From: Arthrobacter sp. zg-Y20
Lineage (GTDB): Bacteria; Actinomycetota; Actinomycetes; Actinomycetales; Micrococcaceae
Reading direction: 5' to 3'
DNA length: 64,000 nt
Assembly: GCF_030142075.1 (NCBI RefSeq)
Contig: NZ_CP126241.1
Location: 1,860,001-1,924,000 of the forward strand
This document shows, in pieces, positions 1-7,422 of the stretch. A program made the position numbers and the translations under genes. Within the stretch, counting starts at the first letter, position 1. Every line of letters begins with the position of its first letter. The notes under the pieces were generated by a model that saw only the letters and a program-made list of their open reading frames with translations, was not told the DNA's origin and did not search any database.

Positions 1-36
1 GGATTTCGAGAGCTGCCCGGCGCGAACGTGCCTGTG

Positions 37-50
37 AGAGAGCGCTCTCT
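37..50. promoter_or_regulatory. LacI-family-type operator palindrome, copy 1
   Basis: A perfect 14-bp palindrome, AGAGAGCGCTCTCT. Even-length palindromes centred on CG with the core GAGCGCTC are typical of LacI-family repressors of sugar genes in actinobacteria. An identical copy lies 54 bp downstream. The target gene is probably off the left edge on the minus strand, or possibly the gene at 201. The regulator itself is not visible. Confidence 0.6.
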
Positions 51-89
51 GATCTTCGTCAGAGCCTAAGTGTGACGCAGGGCACTGTC

Positions 90-105
90 AAGAGAGCGCT
101 CTCTT
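90..105. promoter_or_regulatory. LacI-family-type operator palindrome, copy 2
   Basis: The same AGAGAGCGCTCTCT core (91-104), extended here by one pair to a perfect 16-bp palindrome. The 54-bp centre-to-centre distance from copy 1 is about five helical turns, so the two sites face the same side of the helix. That would suit two repressor dimers acting together. The assignment to LacI is from motif shape only. Confidence 0.6.
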
Positions 106-200
106 GCGCGTCGCTGAGAGGCCCTTTGCGCTGTGTCGGCGCCGGTGAGCGCGGCGCGCCCGGGTTACGCTGGTGCCGCCGACGCCGATCAGGGGGACCA

Positions 201-725
201 ATGCCGGAACAAGACCCGCCGCAGGGCTATCAGCCGCAGCAGCCGCACCCGCCGCAGGGCTATTGGCCACCGCCGGTGCAGGGGAACCTCCCGCAGCAGC
301 CGCACCCGCCGCAGGGCTATTACCCTCCGCAATGGCAGCAACCGGAGAAGGCGCGCCGGTCAGGAGGGGAAAAGGCGGTGCTTATCGGCGGTTCCGTGCT
401 TACCTTCCTGCTCGCGTGTTACAGCGCGTGGATTGCGTTCCTGGGTTTCATCATCCTGGGACTGAGCCAGGGAGGCTCCTACGCCCCGGGGGAGCTGGAG
501 AAATATGAACTGATGCTCGTCCTGCTTTGCCCCGGACCCCTCGTCGCCCTGGGGCTCGCCTGGGCCGGCTACGGCGTGCTCCGCCGCCTAAAGCGTCCCG
601 TTGGGGCGCTGTCCTGGTTCAGCGTGTTCCTGCTGGCGTGGCTGCTGATTTTCCTTTTGTGGCTGGGTCCGGAGCTGGCCTTCCCGATGACCGGCTCTTT
701 GTCGAACGGCGGGACACCGCGCTAA
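201..725 (+). CDS. Pro/Gln-rich N-terminus integral membrane protein, function unknown
   Basis: A 174-residue protein of unknown function. The first ~55 residues are low complexity, with repeated PPQGY and QQPHPPQGY units, and probably form a disordered cytoplasmic tail. About three or four hydrophobic segments follow (starting near residues 59, 110 and 145). This design, a proline/glutamine/glycine-rich head on a small membrane domain, is common among actinobacterial DUF4190-like proteins, but I cannot assign a family. The start is ATG 201, because AGGGGG sits at 191-196 at proper spacing. Longer upstream starts would read through the second operator palindrome and are unlikely. The gene ends 28 bp before the convergent methyltransferase gene. 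Confidence 0.7.
   Translation: MPEQDPPQGYQPQQPHPPQGYWPPPVQGNLPQQPHPPQGYYPPQWQQPEKARRSGGEKAVLIGGSVLTFLLACYSAWIAFLGFIILGLSQGGSYAPGELEKYELMLVLLCPGPLVALGLAWAGYGVLRRLKRPVGALSWFSVFLLAWLLIFLLWLGPELAFPMTGSLSNGGTPR
234..321 (+). repeat. 31-bp direct repeat encoding QQPHPPQGY units
   Basis: Two identical 31-bp copies lie at 234-264 and 291-321, offset by 57 bp (19 codons), inside the tail of the gene at 201. They encode the QPHPPQGY units. Perfect nucleotide identity, including third positions, suggests a recent duplication. Confidence 0.8.
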
Positions 726-753
726 GCGAACAGCGTCGCCATGCCGGTCTCGG

Positions 754-1902
754 CTAGCGCCGGGTGCTCACAGTGACCGTGAACTTGGGGTTGCGCGCCA
801 CCTCGCGGGTAGGTCCCACCAAGCGGTTCAGCGCGGCCTTGTAGGTGAGGTGGCTGTTCCACACCGTCCACAGTTCCCCGCCGGGAGCCAGGACCCGGCC
901 GGCGTCGGCAAAAAGCTTGAGCGCGATGCCGGCGTGTACGCTGGCGCCGATGTGGAACGGCGGGTTGAGCACCACCAGTTCCGCCGACGCATCCGGCCGG
1001 GTGCTGAGGGCATCGTCCCGGTATACCTGCACCCGGTCTGCCACCCCGTTCGCGGCCATGGTCTGCACTGCAGAAGCGACGGCGGCTGCGGATTGGTCGG
1101 TCGCGATGACCTGCAGGGACGGGCGTGACAGGGCCAGGTAAGCCGCAATGGCGCCGGTGCCGCACCCCAGGTCGATGGCTGCGGAGGCGTCCCGGGCGCC
1201 GCTGAGGTGCGGCAGGAGGAAACGGGTGCCGATGTCCAGCGACGCGCCGGCAAATGCCGCCCCGTAGGCGCGCAGTTCAAGCGGTGCCGGGAGGCCGACG
1301 TCGTGCTGCCCGGCCAGCGGGAACCGGTTGGCCGGGAGTGGATCCAGCGGTGCCGACACCGTGAGGACGCGCGATTTCTGCCGTGCCAGTCCGGCGCTGA
1401 CGGAGCCGAACCAGCGGCTGAGCACCGTATTCATGGCCGTGGTCATGTGCTTGAGCCGGCCGCCGGCGTACACCACCACCCGCGGATCGGCATGCCGGGC
1501 AATCAGCGCGGCAATCTCCTCGAGTGCATCCAGGGACCGCGGCAGGCGCAGCAGGACGGTCCGGGCACCGGTCAGCAGCTCGGGTCCAAGGGGCAGGGAG
1601 CTGAACGTCCCCGCGAGCCCGGCTGCGTCCGCATTGCGCTGCAGGGCCAGCTCGCCGGAGTACGGGTCCTGGTGCACGCGGATTTCCCGTACACCGTAAC
1701 CGGCCGCCGCGCCCAGGGTGAGTGCACCGTAGGAGTCGCCGATGACGACGACGCCGCCCGCCAGCAGCCGGTCAGCTGCGGTGTCCAGCAGCAGCCGGTC
1801 AGCTGCGTCATGCGCCTGGAGGTTCCCGGCCTCGACGTCGGGGTATCGCCGGAGCGCCTCAAAGTCGAAGCCGGCTGGGGCGTGCGTCACAGATCGATCC
1901 AT
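754..1902 (-). CDS. RsmC/RlmG-family rRNA (guanine-N2)-methyltransferase
   Basis: A SAM-dependent methyltransferase of the RsmC/RlmG type, which in E. coli methylates G1207 of 16S or G1835 of 23S rRNA. The protein has 382 residues with the usual two-domain layout. A degenerate N-terminal methyltransferase-like half covers residues 1-190. A catalytic half follows, with the SAM motif DLGCGTG at 244-250 and the catalytic motif NPPFH at 313-317, which is diagnostic of N2-guanine or amino methylases. ATG 1902 is used; it overlaps the end of the upstream yigZ-family gene by 16 bp, so the two are probably co-transcribed. Sequence alone does not tell me which of the two rRNA sites is the target. Confidence 0.87.
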   Translation of the reverse strand: MDRSVTHAPAGFDFEALRRYPDVEAGNLQAHDAADRLLLDTAADRLLAGGVVVIGDSYGALTLGAAAGYGVREIRVHQDPYSGELALQRNADAAGLAGTFSSLPLGPELLTGARTVLLRLPRSLDALEEIAALIARHADPRVVVYAGGRLKHMTTAMNTVLSRWFGSVSAGLARQKSRVLTVSAPLDPLPANRFPLAGQHDVGLPAPLELRAYGAAFAGASLDIGTRFLLPHLSGARDASAAIDLGCGTGAIAAYLALSRPSLQVIATDQSAAAVASAVQTMAANGVADRVQVYRDDALSTRPDASAELVVLNPPFHIGASVHAGIALKLFADAGRVLAPGGELWTVWNSHLTYKAALNRLVGPTREVARNPKFTVTVSTRR

Positions 1903-2561
1903 TCTGTTCTCAGCGGTTCAGGGGTGCTGCCGCCGGCGGTAAGGGCTGCCAGGCGGTCGCGGAATTCTTCAGCCGTGCCGGGTACATCCGGCAGGGCCAC
2001 GGTGATGCTGGCGCCGGAGGTGCCGTAGTCCGTGCCGGTGACACTGATACCGGCGCTGCGCAGTTCGTTCTCCAGCCGGCCGGCATCGGCGTGGGACGCC
2101 GGGACGGCGTAAAGCTGCATGCGCCGGCGGCGGAGCAGGGGAGCGGCTGCCAGTGCGGAGGAGACGGACTCGGAATAGGCGCGCACCAAGCCGCCGGCAC
2201 CGAGCAGGATGCCGCCAAAGTACCGCACGGTCACCGCGGTGATGTCGCTTAGATCGGTGGCACCGCCGAAGGTTTCCCGTTTGGTCAGGGCCTCCAGCAT
2301 CGGGATGCCGGCCGTTCCGGAGGGCTCGCCGTCGTCGTTGGAGCGCTGGACTGAACGGGTGGCGCCAAGGACGAACGCACTGCAGTGGTGCCGCGCGTCA
2401 TGGAACTCCCGGCGGAGCCCGGCTACCAGCGCGCGGGCCTCTTCCTCGGTTTCGGTGCGCTGCAGCACGGTGATGAAGCGTGAGCGCTTGACGTCCAGTT
2501 CGGAGCGGTGTTCCCCGGCGATGGTGGTGTAGCGCCCCGCCGCCGCGTCGATATCACTCAC
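1887..2561 (-). CDS. YigZ/IMPACT family protein (UPF0029)
   Basis: A 224-residue protein of the YigZ/IMPACT family. The N-terminal UPF0029 domain (about 1-130) carries the family stretch SNDDGEPSGTAGIPML, a ferredoxin-like ACT-type C-terminal domain follows, and family length is about 200-220. Bacterial members have no firmly assigned reaction; eukaryotic IMPACT acts on the GCN2 translation-control pathway. The start is GTG 2561. TAGAAT lies 6 nt upstream (minus strand), so the transcript may be leaderless. The gene is first in a two-gene unit with the rRNA methyltransferase and divergent from coaE. Confidence 0.87.
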   Translation of the reverse strand: MSDIDAAAGRYTTIAGEHRSELDVKRSRFITVLQRTETEEEARALVAGLRREFHDARHHCSAFVLGATRSVQRSNDDGEPSGTAGIPMLEALTKRETFGGATDLSDITAVTVRYFGGILLGAGGLVRAYSESVSSALAAAPLLRRRRMQLYAVPASHADAGRLENELRSAGISVTGTDYGTSGASITVALPDVPGTAEEFRDRLAALTAGGSTPEPLRTEWIDL

Positions 2562-2653
2562 TCTTCCATTCTAGTGGCCGCATCTGCTGGCGCCGACGGC
2601 GTGACGGGCGGCGCTGACGGGAGGGCCAGTGCCGGAGGACTACGCTGGTGGAC

Positions 2654-3286
2654 ATGCTTAAGGTTGGACTCACCGGCGGAATTGCCGCCGGAAAATCCCT
2701 GGTGGCCCGCACCCTCACCGAATGCGGTGCCGTACTGATCGACGCGGACGCGTTGGCCCGCGAAGTGGTGGAACCCGGCACAGCAGGGCTGGCCGCGGTG
2801 GTGGACGCGTTCGGTCCGCAGGTCCTGGCCGCGGACGGCAGCCTGGACCGCCCCGCCCTGGCCGCCGTTGTGTTCGGCGACGAGAAGCGGCGGGCAGTGC
2901 TGAACGGGATCATCCATCCGCTGGTGCGCGCCCGGGCCGCCGAGCTTGCGGCTCAGGCGCCGGAGGACGGAATCCTGGTGCAGGACATACCGCTGCTCGT
3001 GGAAACCGGGCAGGCCGGGAACTTCGATTTCGTGCTGGTGGTGGAGGCTCCCGAAGACGTCCGGCTGGAGCGGATGGTGCGCGACCGAGGAATGGCTCCC
3101 GAAGCTGCACGGGCCCGGATCGCCGCCCAGGCCACCGCCGAAGAGCGGGCCGCTGCTGCCGACGTCGTCCTGCACAATACCGGCGGCCCCGACGAGCTGG
3201 TGGCCGCGGTGCGTGCGCTGTGGGATACGCGCCTTGTGCCGCTGAACCGGAACGTTTCCAGAGAACGCGGCGCTGCCGGCGCCTGA
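2654..3286 (+). CDS. coaE: Dephospho-CoA kinase
   Basis: Catalyses the last step of coenzyme A synthesis, ATP-dependent phosphorylation of the 3'-hydroxyl of dephospho-CoA. The P-loop GLTGGIAAGKS is at residues 5-15, followed by the DADALAREVV substrate motif and the lid-like QDIPLLVETG segment; 210 residues is a normal length. Two starts are possible. ATG 2654 gives the family-typical MLKVGLTGG N-terminus and lies 7 nt after a TACGCT -10-like hexamer. GTG 2648 has a GGAGG at 2634-2638 and adds two residues. I prefer ATG 2654. The position just before uvrB matches other actinobacteria. Confidence 0.93.
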   Translation: MLKVGLTGGIAAGKSLVARTLTECGAVLIDADALAREVVEPGTAGLAAVVDAFGPQVLAADGSLDRPALAAVVFGDEKRRAVLNGIIHPLVRARAAELAAQAPEDGILVQDIPLLVETGQAGNFDFVLVVEAPEDVRLERMVRDRGMAPEAARARIAAQATAEERAAAADVVLHNTGGPDELVAAVRALWDTRLVPLNRNVSRERGAAGA

Positions 3287-3304
3287 GGTTCAGCCCGTAG
3301 CAAA

Positions 3305-3338
3305 GCGGACAGTGGCTGTCCGCGCAGCGGAGTATTTT
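3305..3338 (+). promoter_or_regulatory. uvrB promoter region with 8-bp hairpin/palindrome
   Basis: TATTTT (3333-3338) ends 7 nt before the uvrB ATG and there is no ribosome site, which points to a leaderless uvrB mRNA. An 8-bp inverted repeat (GCGGACAG / CTGTCCGC, 3305-3312 and 3316-3323, loop TGG) lies across the expected -35 position. It may be the coaE transcript terminator or an operator for uvrB. No LexA-like box is visible here. Confidence 0.5.
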
Positions 3339-3345
3339 TGTAGGC

Positions 3346-5424
3346 ATGAGTCTTGCGCAGGACATCAAGAGAGTTGTGGCGCCTTTCGAGGTCGTCAGTG
3401 AATATAAACCCGCCGGTGACCAGCCCGCCGCCATTAAGGAACTCGCCGAGCGGATCAACGCCGGCGAGAAGGACGTAGTCCTCCTGGGTGCCACCGGCAC
3501 CGGTAAGAGTGCCACGGCGGCGTGGCTCGTGGAGCAGGTCCAGCGGCCCACGCTGGTGATGGTGCAGAACAAGACCCTGGCGGCGCAGCTGGCCAACGAA
3601 TTCCGGGAACTGCTGCCCAACAACGCCGTGGAGTATTTCGTCTCCTACTACGACTATTACCAGCCCGAAGCGTACGTTCCGCAGACGGATACCTTCATCG
3701 AGAAGGACTCCTCCATCAACGAGGAAGTGGAACGGCTGCGGCACTCGGCCACCAACGCGCTGCTGACCCGCCGCGACGTGATTGTGGTGGCCACGGTGTC
3801 CTGCATTTACGGCCTGGGCACCCCGGAAGAGTACATCGAGGGCATGGTGACGCTGCGCCGGGGCCAGCAGATGAACCGTGATGACCTGCTGCGCAAATTC
3901 GTGTCCATGCAGTACGTGCGCAACGACATGGATTTCCACCGCGGGACCTTCCGCGTGCGCGGAGACACCGTGGAGATCATTCCCATGTACGAGGAGACCG
4001 CGCTGCGGATCGAGTTCTTCGGCGACGAGGTGGAGAGCATCCACACCCTGCATCCGCTCACCGGCAATGTGATCCGCGAAGAGGATGAAATGTATGTCTT
4101 CCCCGCCTCGCATTACGTGGCCGGCGAGGACCGCATGCACCGCGCCATCCGGCGCATCGAAGATGAACTGCAGGTGCGGCTGAAGGAACTGGAGTCCCAG
4201 AACAAGCTGGTCGAAGCCCAGCGGCTGCGCATGCGGACCACCTATGACCTGGAAATGATGCAGCAGATGGGTTTCTGCAACGGCATCGAAAACTACTCCC
4301 GGCACATCGACGGCCGCGGCCCGGGCACCGCCCCGCACTGCCTGCTGGACTACTTCCCGGACGACTTCCTGCTGGTGGTGGATGAATCCCACGTCACCAT
4401 CCCGCAGATCGGTGCCATGTATGAAGGCGACATGTCCCGCAAGCGGACCCTGGTGGACCACGGCTTCCGGCTGCCCTCCGCCATGGACAACCGGCCGCTG
4501 AAGTGGGACGAGTTCCTCGAGCGCATCGGCCAGACGGTGTACATGTCGGCCACGCCCGGCAAGTACGAGCTGTCCAAGGCGGACGGTTTCGTGGAGCAGA
4601 TTATCCGCCCCACCGGCCTGGTGGACCCGCAGGTGGTGGTCAAGCCCAGCAAGGGCCAGATCGACGATCTGCTGGGGGAGATCCGCACCCGCACCGAACG
4701 GAACGAACGCGTCCTGGTCACCACGCTGACCAAGCGGATGGCCGAAGACCTGACCGGATACCTGCTGGAGCACGGGATCAAGGTGGAATACCTGCACTCC
4801 GACGTCGACACGCTGCGCCGCGTGGAGCTGCTGCGCGAACTACGGATGGGCACCTTCGACGTGCTGGTAGGCATCAACCTGCTGCGCGAAGGCCTGGACC
4901 TGCCCGAGGTGTCCCTTGTGAGCATCCTGGATGCCGACAAGGAAGGCTTCCTGCGTTCCTCCACGTCGCTCATCCAGACCATTGGGCGTGCCGCCCGTAA
5001 CGTCTCGGGCGAAGTGCACATGTACGCGGACCGGATCACCGATTCCATGGCGCATGCCATTGATGAGACCAACAGGCGCCGCGACATCCAGATTGCCTAC
5101 AACAAGAAGCACGGCGTGGACCCGCAGCCGCTGCGCAAGAAAATCGCGGACATCACGGACCAGCTGGCCCGCGAGGACGCCGACACCAAGGCTCTCCTGG
5201 AAGAGGCAGCGAAGAAGAAGTCCAAGGGCAAGGGCAAGGGCGTGCGCAAGGACGGTCTGGCCGCGGCCCCGGCGGAAGACCTGACCGAGCTGATTGCCTC
5301 CATGACCGAGCAGATGCATGCCGCAGCCGCGGAGCTTCAGTTCGAGCTGGCCGCGCGTCTGCGGGACGAGGTCGGGGACCTGAAGAAGGAACTGCGGCAG
5401 ATGCAGTCAGCCGGGCACGCATAG
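3346..5424 (+). CDS. uvrB: Excinuclease ABC subunit B
   Basis: The damage-verifying helicase-like subunit of UvrABC nucleotide excision repair. It is loaded by UvrA and then recruits UvrC. The 692 residues include Walker A GATGTGKS at 48-55, the aromatic beta-hairpin [17 protein letters not shown] near 101-118 that threads between DNA strands, the DEAD-like VVDESH motif near 345, the C-terminal helicase motifs, and a final UVR motif ([12 protein letters not shown]) that contacts UvrC. Only the linker before the UVR motif, with Lys-rich [10 protein letters not shown], is low complexity. ATG 3346 follows a -10-like hexamer by 7 nt with no Shine-Dalgarno. A bidirectional terminator lies downstream. 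Confidence 0.98.
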   Translation: MSLAQDIKRVVAPFEVVSEYKPAGDQPAAIKELAERINAGEKDVVLLGATGTGKSATAAWLVEQVQRPTLVMVQNKTLAAQLANEFRELLPNNAVEYFVSYYDYYQPEAYVPQTDTFIEKDSSINEEVERLRHSATNALLTRRDVIVVATVSCIYGLGTPEEYIEGMVTLRRGQQMNRDDLLRKFVSMQYVRNDMDFHRGTFRVRGDTVEIIPMYEETALRIEFFGDEVESIHTLHPLTGNVIREEDEMYVFPASHYVAGEDRMHRAIRRIEDELQVRLKELESQNKLVEAQRLRMRTTYDLEMMQQMGFCNGIENYSRHIDGRGPGTAPHCLLDYFPDDFLLVVDESHVTIPQIGAMYEGDMSRKRTLVDHGFRLPSAMDNRPLKWDEFLERIGQTVYMSATPGKYELSKADGFVEQIIRPTGLVDPQVVVKPSKGQIDDLLGEIRTRTERNERVLVTTLTKRMAEDLTGYLLEHGIKVEYLHSDVDTLRRVELLRELRMGTFDVLVGINLLREGLDLPEVSLVSILDADKEGFLRSSTSLIQTIGRAARNVSGEVHMYADRITDSMAHAIDETNRRRDIQIAYNKKHGVDPQPLRKKIADITDQLAREDADTKALLEEAAKKKSKGKGKGVRKDGLAAAPAEDLTELIASMTEQMHAAAAELQFELAARLRDEVGDLKKELRQMQSAGHA

Positions 5425-5434
5425 GCGGCTGCTC

Positions 5435-5476
5435 ACCGCCCGGCCAGCATTGCGCGGGCAATGCTGGCCGGGCGGT
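5435..5476. terminator. Bidirectional terminator between uvrB and pyruvyl transferase gene
   Basis: A perfect 19-bp stem (5435-5453 with 5458-5476) around a 4-nt loop, lying between the converging ends of uvrB and the gene at 5484. There is no clear U-tract on either strand, which is common in high-GC actinobacteria. Confidence 0.85.
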
Positions 5477-5483
5477 AAGGACG

Positions 5484-6656
5484 CTAACGGCTTAGGGCTG
5501 TCAGGGCTTTGCTCCGCAGCGAGCGGATACCTGCCGGGCGGTTTTCGGCCGGGTACAGGCGTGCGGCCTCCGCACGCTTCTGTTCGATTCGCAATCCCAG
5601 CGAATTCTTCAGCGTGCCGGGGACCTTCGGCATGGACAGCGGACCGCCGTTTCCGGTATCCACGGTCCATCCGCTGCCCAGCGTGGTCAGGGACGCATGC
5701 TTGACGTCGTAGTAGCCCTCTTTCACGCTAAGCGCGACGCCCCTTGCCCCGGCTGCCGCAGCAAGGAAATGGAAGTGGAAGCGCGTGGTGATCCATTGCT
5801 GGCGCGGACCAATTGGAAGCCCTTCCTGCCATACCCGGACAAAGGGATAGAAGTTCTCCGCAGGGATCAAATCCGCCAGGAGGGCGTACGCCGTATGGTC
5901 GACCCCCGGGATGGCTTCCACATAGTAGACAGGCGTGCCGTCGAGCGTCAGCTGCTCAATCAGGGTGCGCGCCGAGGCTACCGCCTGGTGGAACCTGCCT
6001 TCATCGTTCATGTCTTCCTGGATGCAGACGAAGATCCCTTCGGGGCCGTCGGACCTGGCGATCTCCGCTTCGACTCCCAGGAACGCATCATCCAGTCCCC
6101 GTTTGGCTGCGAAAGCCGCAGCGCTCTGATCGTCGCGGACACTGACATAGTCAAAATCCCCGAACAGTCCGGCGGCGTCCTCTTCGGCGACCGCCAATGG
6201 CATCAGGCCCTGCCCGGTGGCGTACAGCCTTGCGCCGGTCAGCTCCTTGACGGCCTGCATGCCAGCCACGAGTCCGGTGTGCTGCGGCCACACTCCGTTC
6301 ACATAGCCCCCGCCCAGGAGGTGCAGCGACTGGACCTCGCGCAGCTTGAGCAGACCGAGGTCATAGGCCGCTGATCCGAGGTTCCGAACCAGGCCGGCAA
6401 CCCTCTGCGGGACCTCTTCCGGGGACAGCGCTGCCGCAGCTTCTCCGACCGCGCGCCACAGCGTGTTGGTGGTCCGGAGCCGAGGATGGAGATTGCCGAA
6501 CAACAGATCCGCCATACCCGGCTGGGGGCAGTCCAGCCATACTTCGGTGTCCGGGGACGTTGCAGCCAGGTGCCTGAGCCATGAAGCAGTGATGAATTCG
6601 TCGCCAAAATTGGGGTTCCCCGCCGTGGCGACCAAGTAGTAGGGTCGAGTATCCAT
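5484..6656 (-). CDS. Polysaccharide pyruvyl transferase family protein
   Basis: A 390-residue protein matching the polysaccharide pyruvyl transferase family (PF04230), which moves pyruvate from PEP to sugars of exopolysaccharides or cell-wall polymers. Visible family features are an N-terminal GNPNFGDEFI segment, LLGGGYVN, the ATGQG loop, a VSVRDDQS segment, and a C-terminal TTRFHFHFLAAAAG helix, where family members carry a conserved R-H pair. It has no signal peptide or membrane segment, so it should be cytosolic. It sits alone between uvrB and small hypotheticals, with no glycosyltransferase neighbour, so the acceptor is unknown. ATG 6656 is preceded by TAGGGT at 6 nt. Confidence 0.8.
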   Translation of the reverse strand: MDTRPYYLVATAGNPNFGDEFITASWLRHLAATSPDTEVWLDCPQPGMADLLFGNLHPRLRTTNTLWRAVGEAAAALSPEEVPQRVAGLVRNLGSAAYDLGLLKLREVQSLHLLGGGYVNGVWPQHTGLVAGMQAVKELTGARLYATGQGLMPLAVAEEDAAGLFGDFDYVSVRDDQSAAAFAAKRGLDDAFLGVEAEIARSDGPEGIFVCIQEDMNDEGRFHQAVASARTLIEQLTLDGTPVYYVEAIPGVDHTAYALLADLIPAENFYPFVRVWQEGLPIGPRQQWITTRFHFHFLAAAAGARGVALSVKEGYYDVKHASLTTLGSGWTVDTGNGGPLSMPKVPGTLKNSLGLRIEQKRAEAARLYPAENRPAGIRSLRSKALTALSR

Positions 6657-6676
6657 CTCCTCACCCTAGCGCAGCC

Positions 6677-6731
6677 GGCAGGGGGAAACGGCAGGGGAAA
6701 CGGCAGGTCGAAACGGGGAAAACGGCAGGGG
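6677..6731. repeat. Short degenerate tandem repeats GGCAGGGGAAAC
   Basis: Four full or truncated units of roughly GGCAGGGGAAAC (6677-6689, 6690-6701, 6702-6714, 6715-6723) and a partial fifth, in the divergent gap between the genes at 6656 and 6784. The unit length varies between 9 and 13, which suggests slippage rather than a regulatory array. Confidence 0.7.
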
Positions 6732-6783
6732 CCGGGCAGCGTGCCGCGCCAGTGGCCGGGGGCCCCGCGGTTAGGCTTGTGAC

Positions 6784-7233
6784 ATGGTCCCGCCTTTCAC
6801 CGTGCCGACGCCTCCTGCCGCGCCCGAGCCGGCCGCCGTCGTCGGCGCCCCGTGGTGGGAGATCCTCGGAGCCCTGGGACCGCTGGCCGTGCTGGCTGCG
6901 GCCATCCTGACCTTCATCATCGGCTGGAAAACACTGGAGCAGCGCCGGAAGGCGGACCAGCGTTCAGAATGGTGGAACCGCGCCCAGTGGGCCATCGAGG
7001 CGTCCATGTCCGAAGATCCCCGGCGGCAGGAGACCGGGCTGGGAGTGCTGGACCTGCTGGCCCAGAGCGACCTGGCCGGGGAGGAGGAAACCGCCATCAT
7101 CAGCATCGCCTGGGCGCGCCCGCTGACGGCAGTCGTGGACGCGGACGCCCGGATGAGTGAGAATGAACTAGCGAGCACACCCGGAACGAAGGAGGCTGAC
7201 CATGACTACGGCAGCACTGTCACAGGGAAATAA
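6784..7233 (+). CDS. Small single-span membrane protein, function unknown
   Basis: A 149-residue protein I do not recognise. It has a Pro/Ala-rich N-terminus, one transmembrane helix at about residues 29-48 (ILGALGPLAVLAAAILTFII), and then a soluble tail with an amphipathic helical region (QRRKADQRSEWWNRAQWAIEA) and a DPRRQETGLGVLDLLAQSDLA segment. The mostly cytoplasmic tail suggests a membrane-tethered helical adaptor, but no function can be claimed. ATG 6784 lies 6 nt after TAGGCT and lacks a Shine-Dalgarno sequence. The 3' end overlaps the next small gene by 32 bp. Confidence 0.68.
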   Translation: MVPPFTVPTPPAAPEPAAVVGAPWWEILGALGPLAVLAAAILTFIIGWKTLEQRRKADQRSEWWNRAQWAIEASMSEDPRRQETGLGVLDLLAQSDLAGEEETAIISIAWARPLTAVVDADARMSENELASTPGTKEADHDYGSTVTGK

Positions 7234-7393
7234 GACTCCCGGCCGCTCCGAGTCCGCCGGCCATAATACGGAGCAGGGGCGGGACCAAGAACGCGTGCAG
7301 ATCAGGGCCGCCCGGCTGCGGCTGACCACGGACCGCAAGCTCGGCAAGACCACCCCGGACTGGGTCCGGAAACTGGCGGACCGCCCGCTCTAA
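7202..7393 (+). CDS. Small basic protein, function unknown
   Basis: A 63-residue, strongly charged protein without hydrophobic segments and rich in Arg, Lys and Gln. The N-terminal half looks disordered; the C-terminal half (AARLRLTTDRKLGKTTPDWV) could form a helix. I judge it real because a strong AAGGAGG (7189-7195) sits 6 nt before ATG 7202 and it overlaps the preceding gene by 32 bp in another frame, a sign of translational coupling. I recognise no homologue. It could be a small nucleic-acid-binding protein, but that is a guess from charge only. Confidence 0.6.
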   Translation: MTTAALSQGNKTPGRSESAGHNTEQGRDQERVQIRAARLRLTTDRKLGKTTPDWVRKLADRPL

Positions 7394-7422
7394 CCCGGTT
7401 ACCCCCCCGGTTACCCCCCCGG

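Noticed and set aside
2953-4797. Open minus-strand frame of over 600 codons antisense to uvrB
   Set aside because: Same composition as other antisense shadows, with no motif, start signal or ribosome site.
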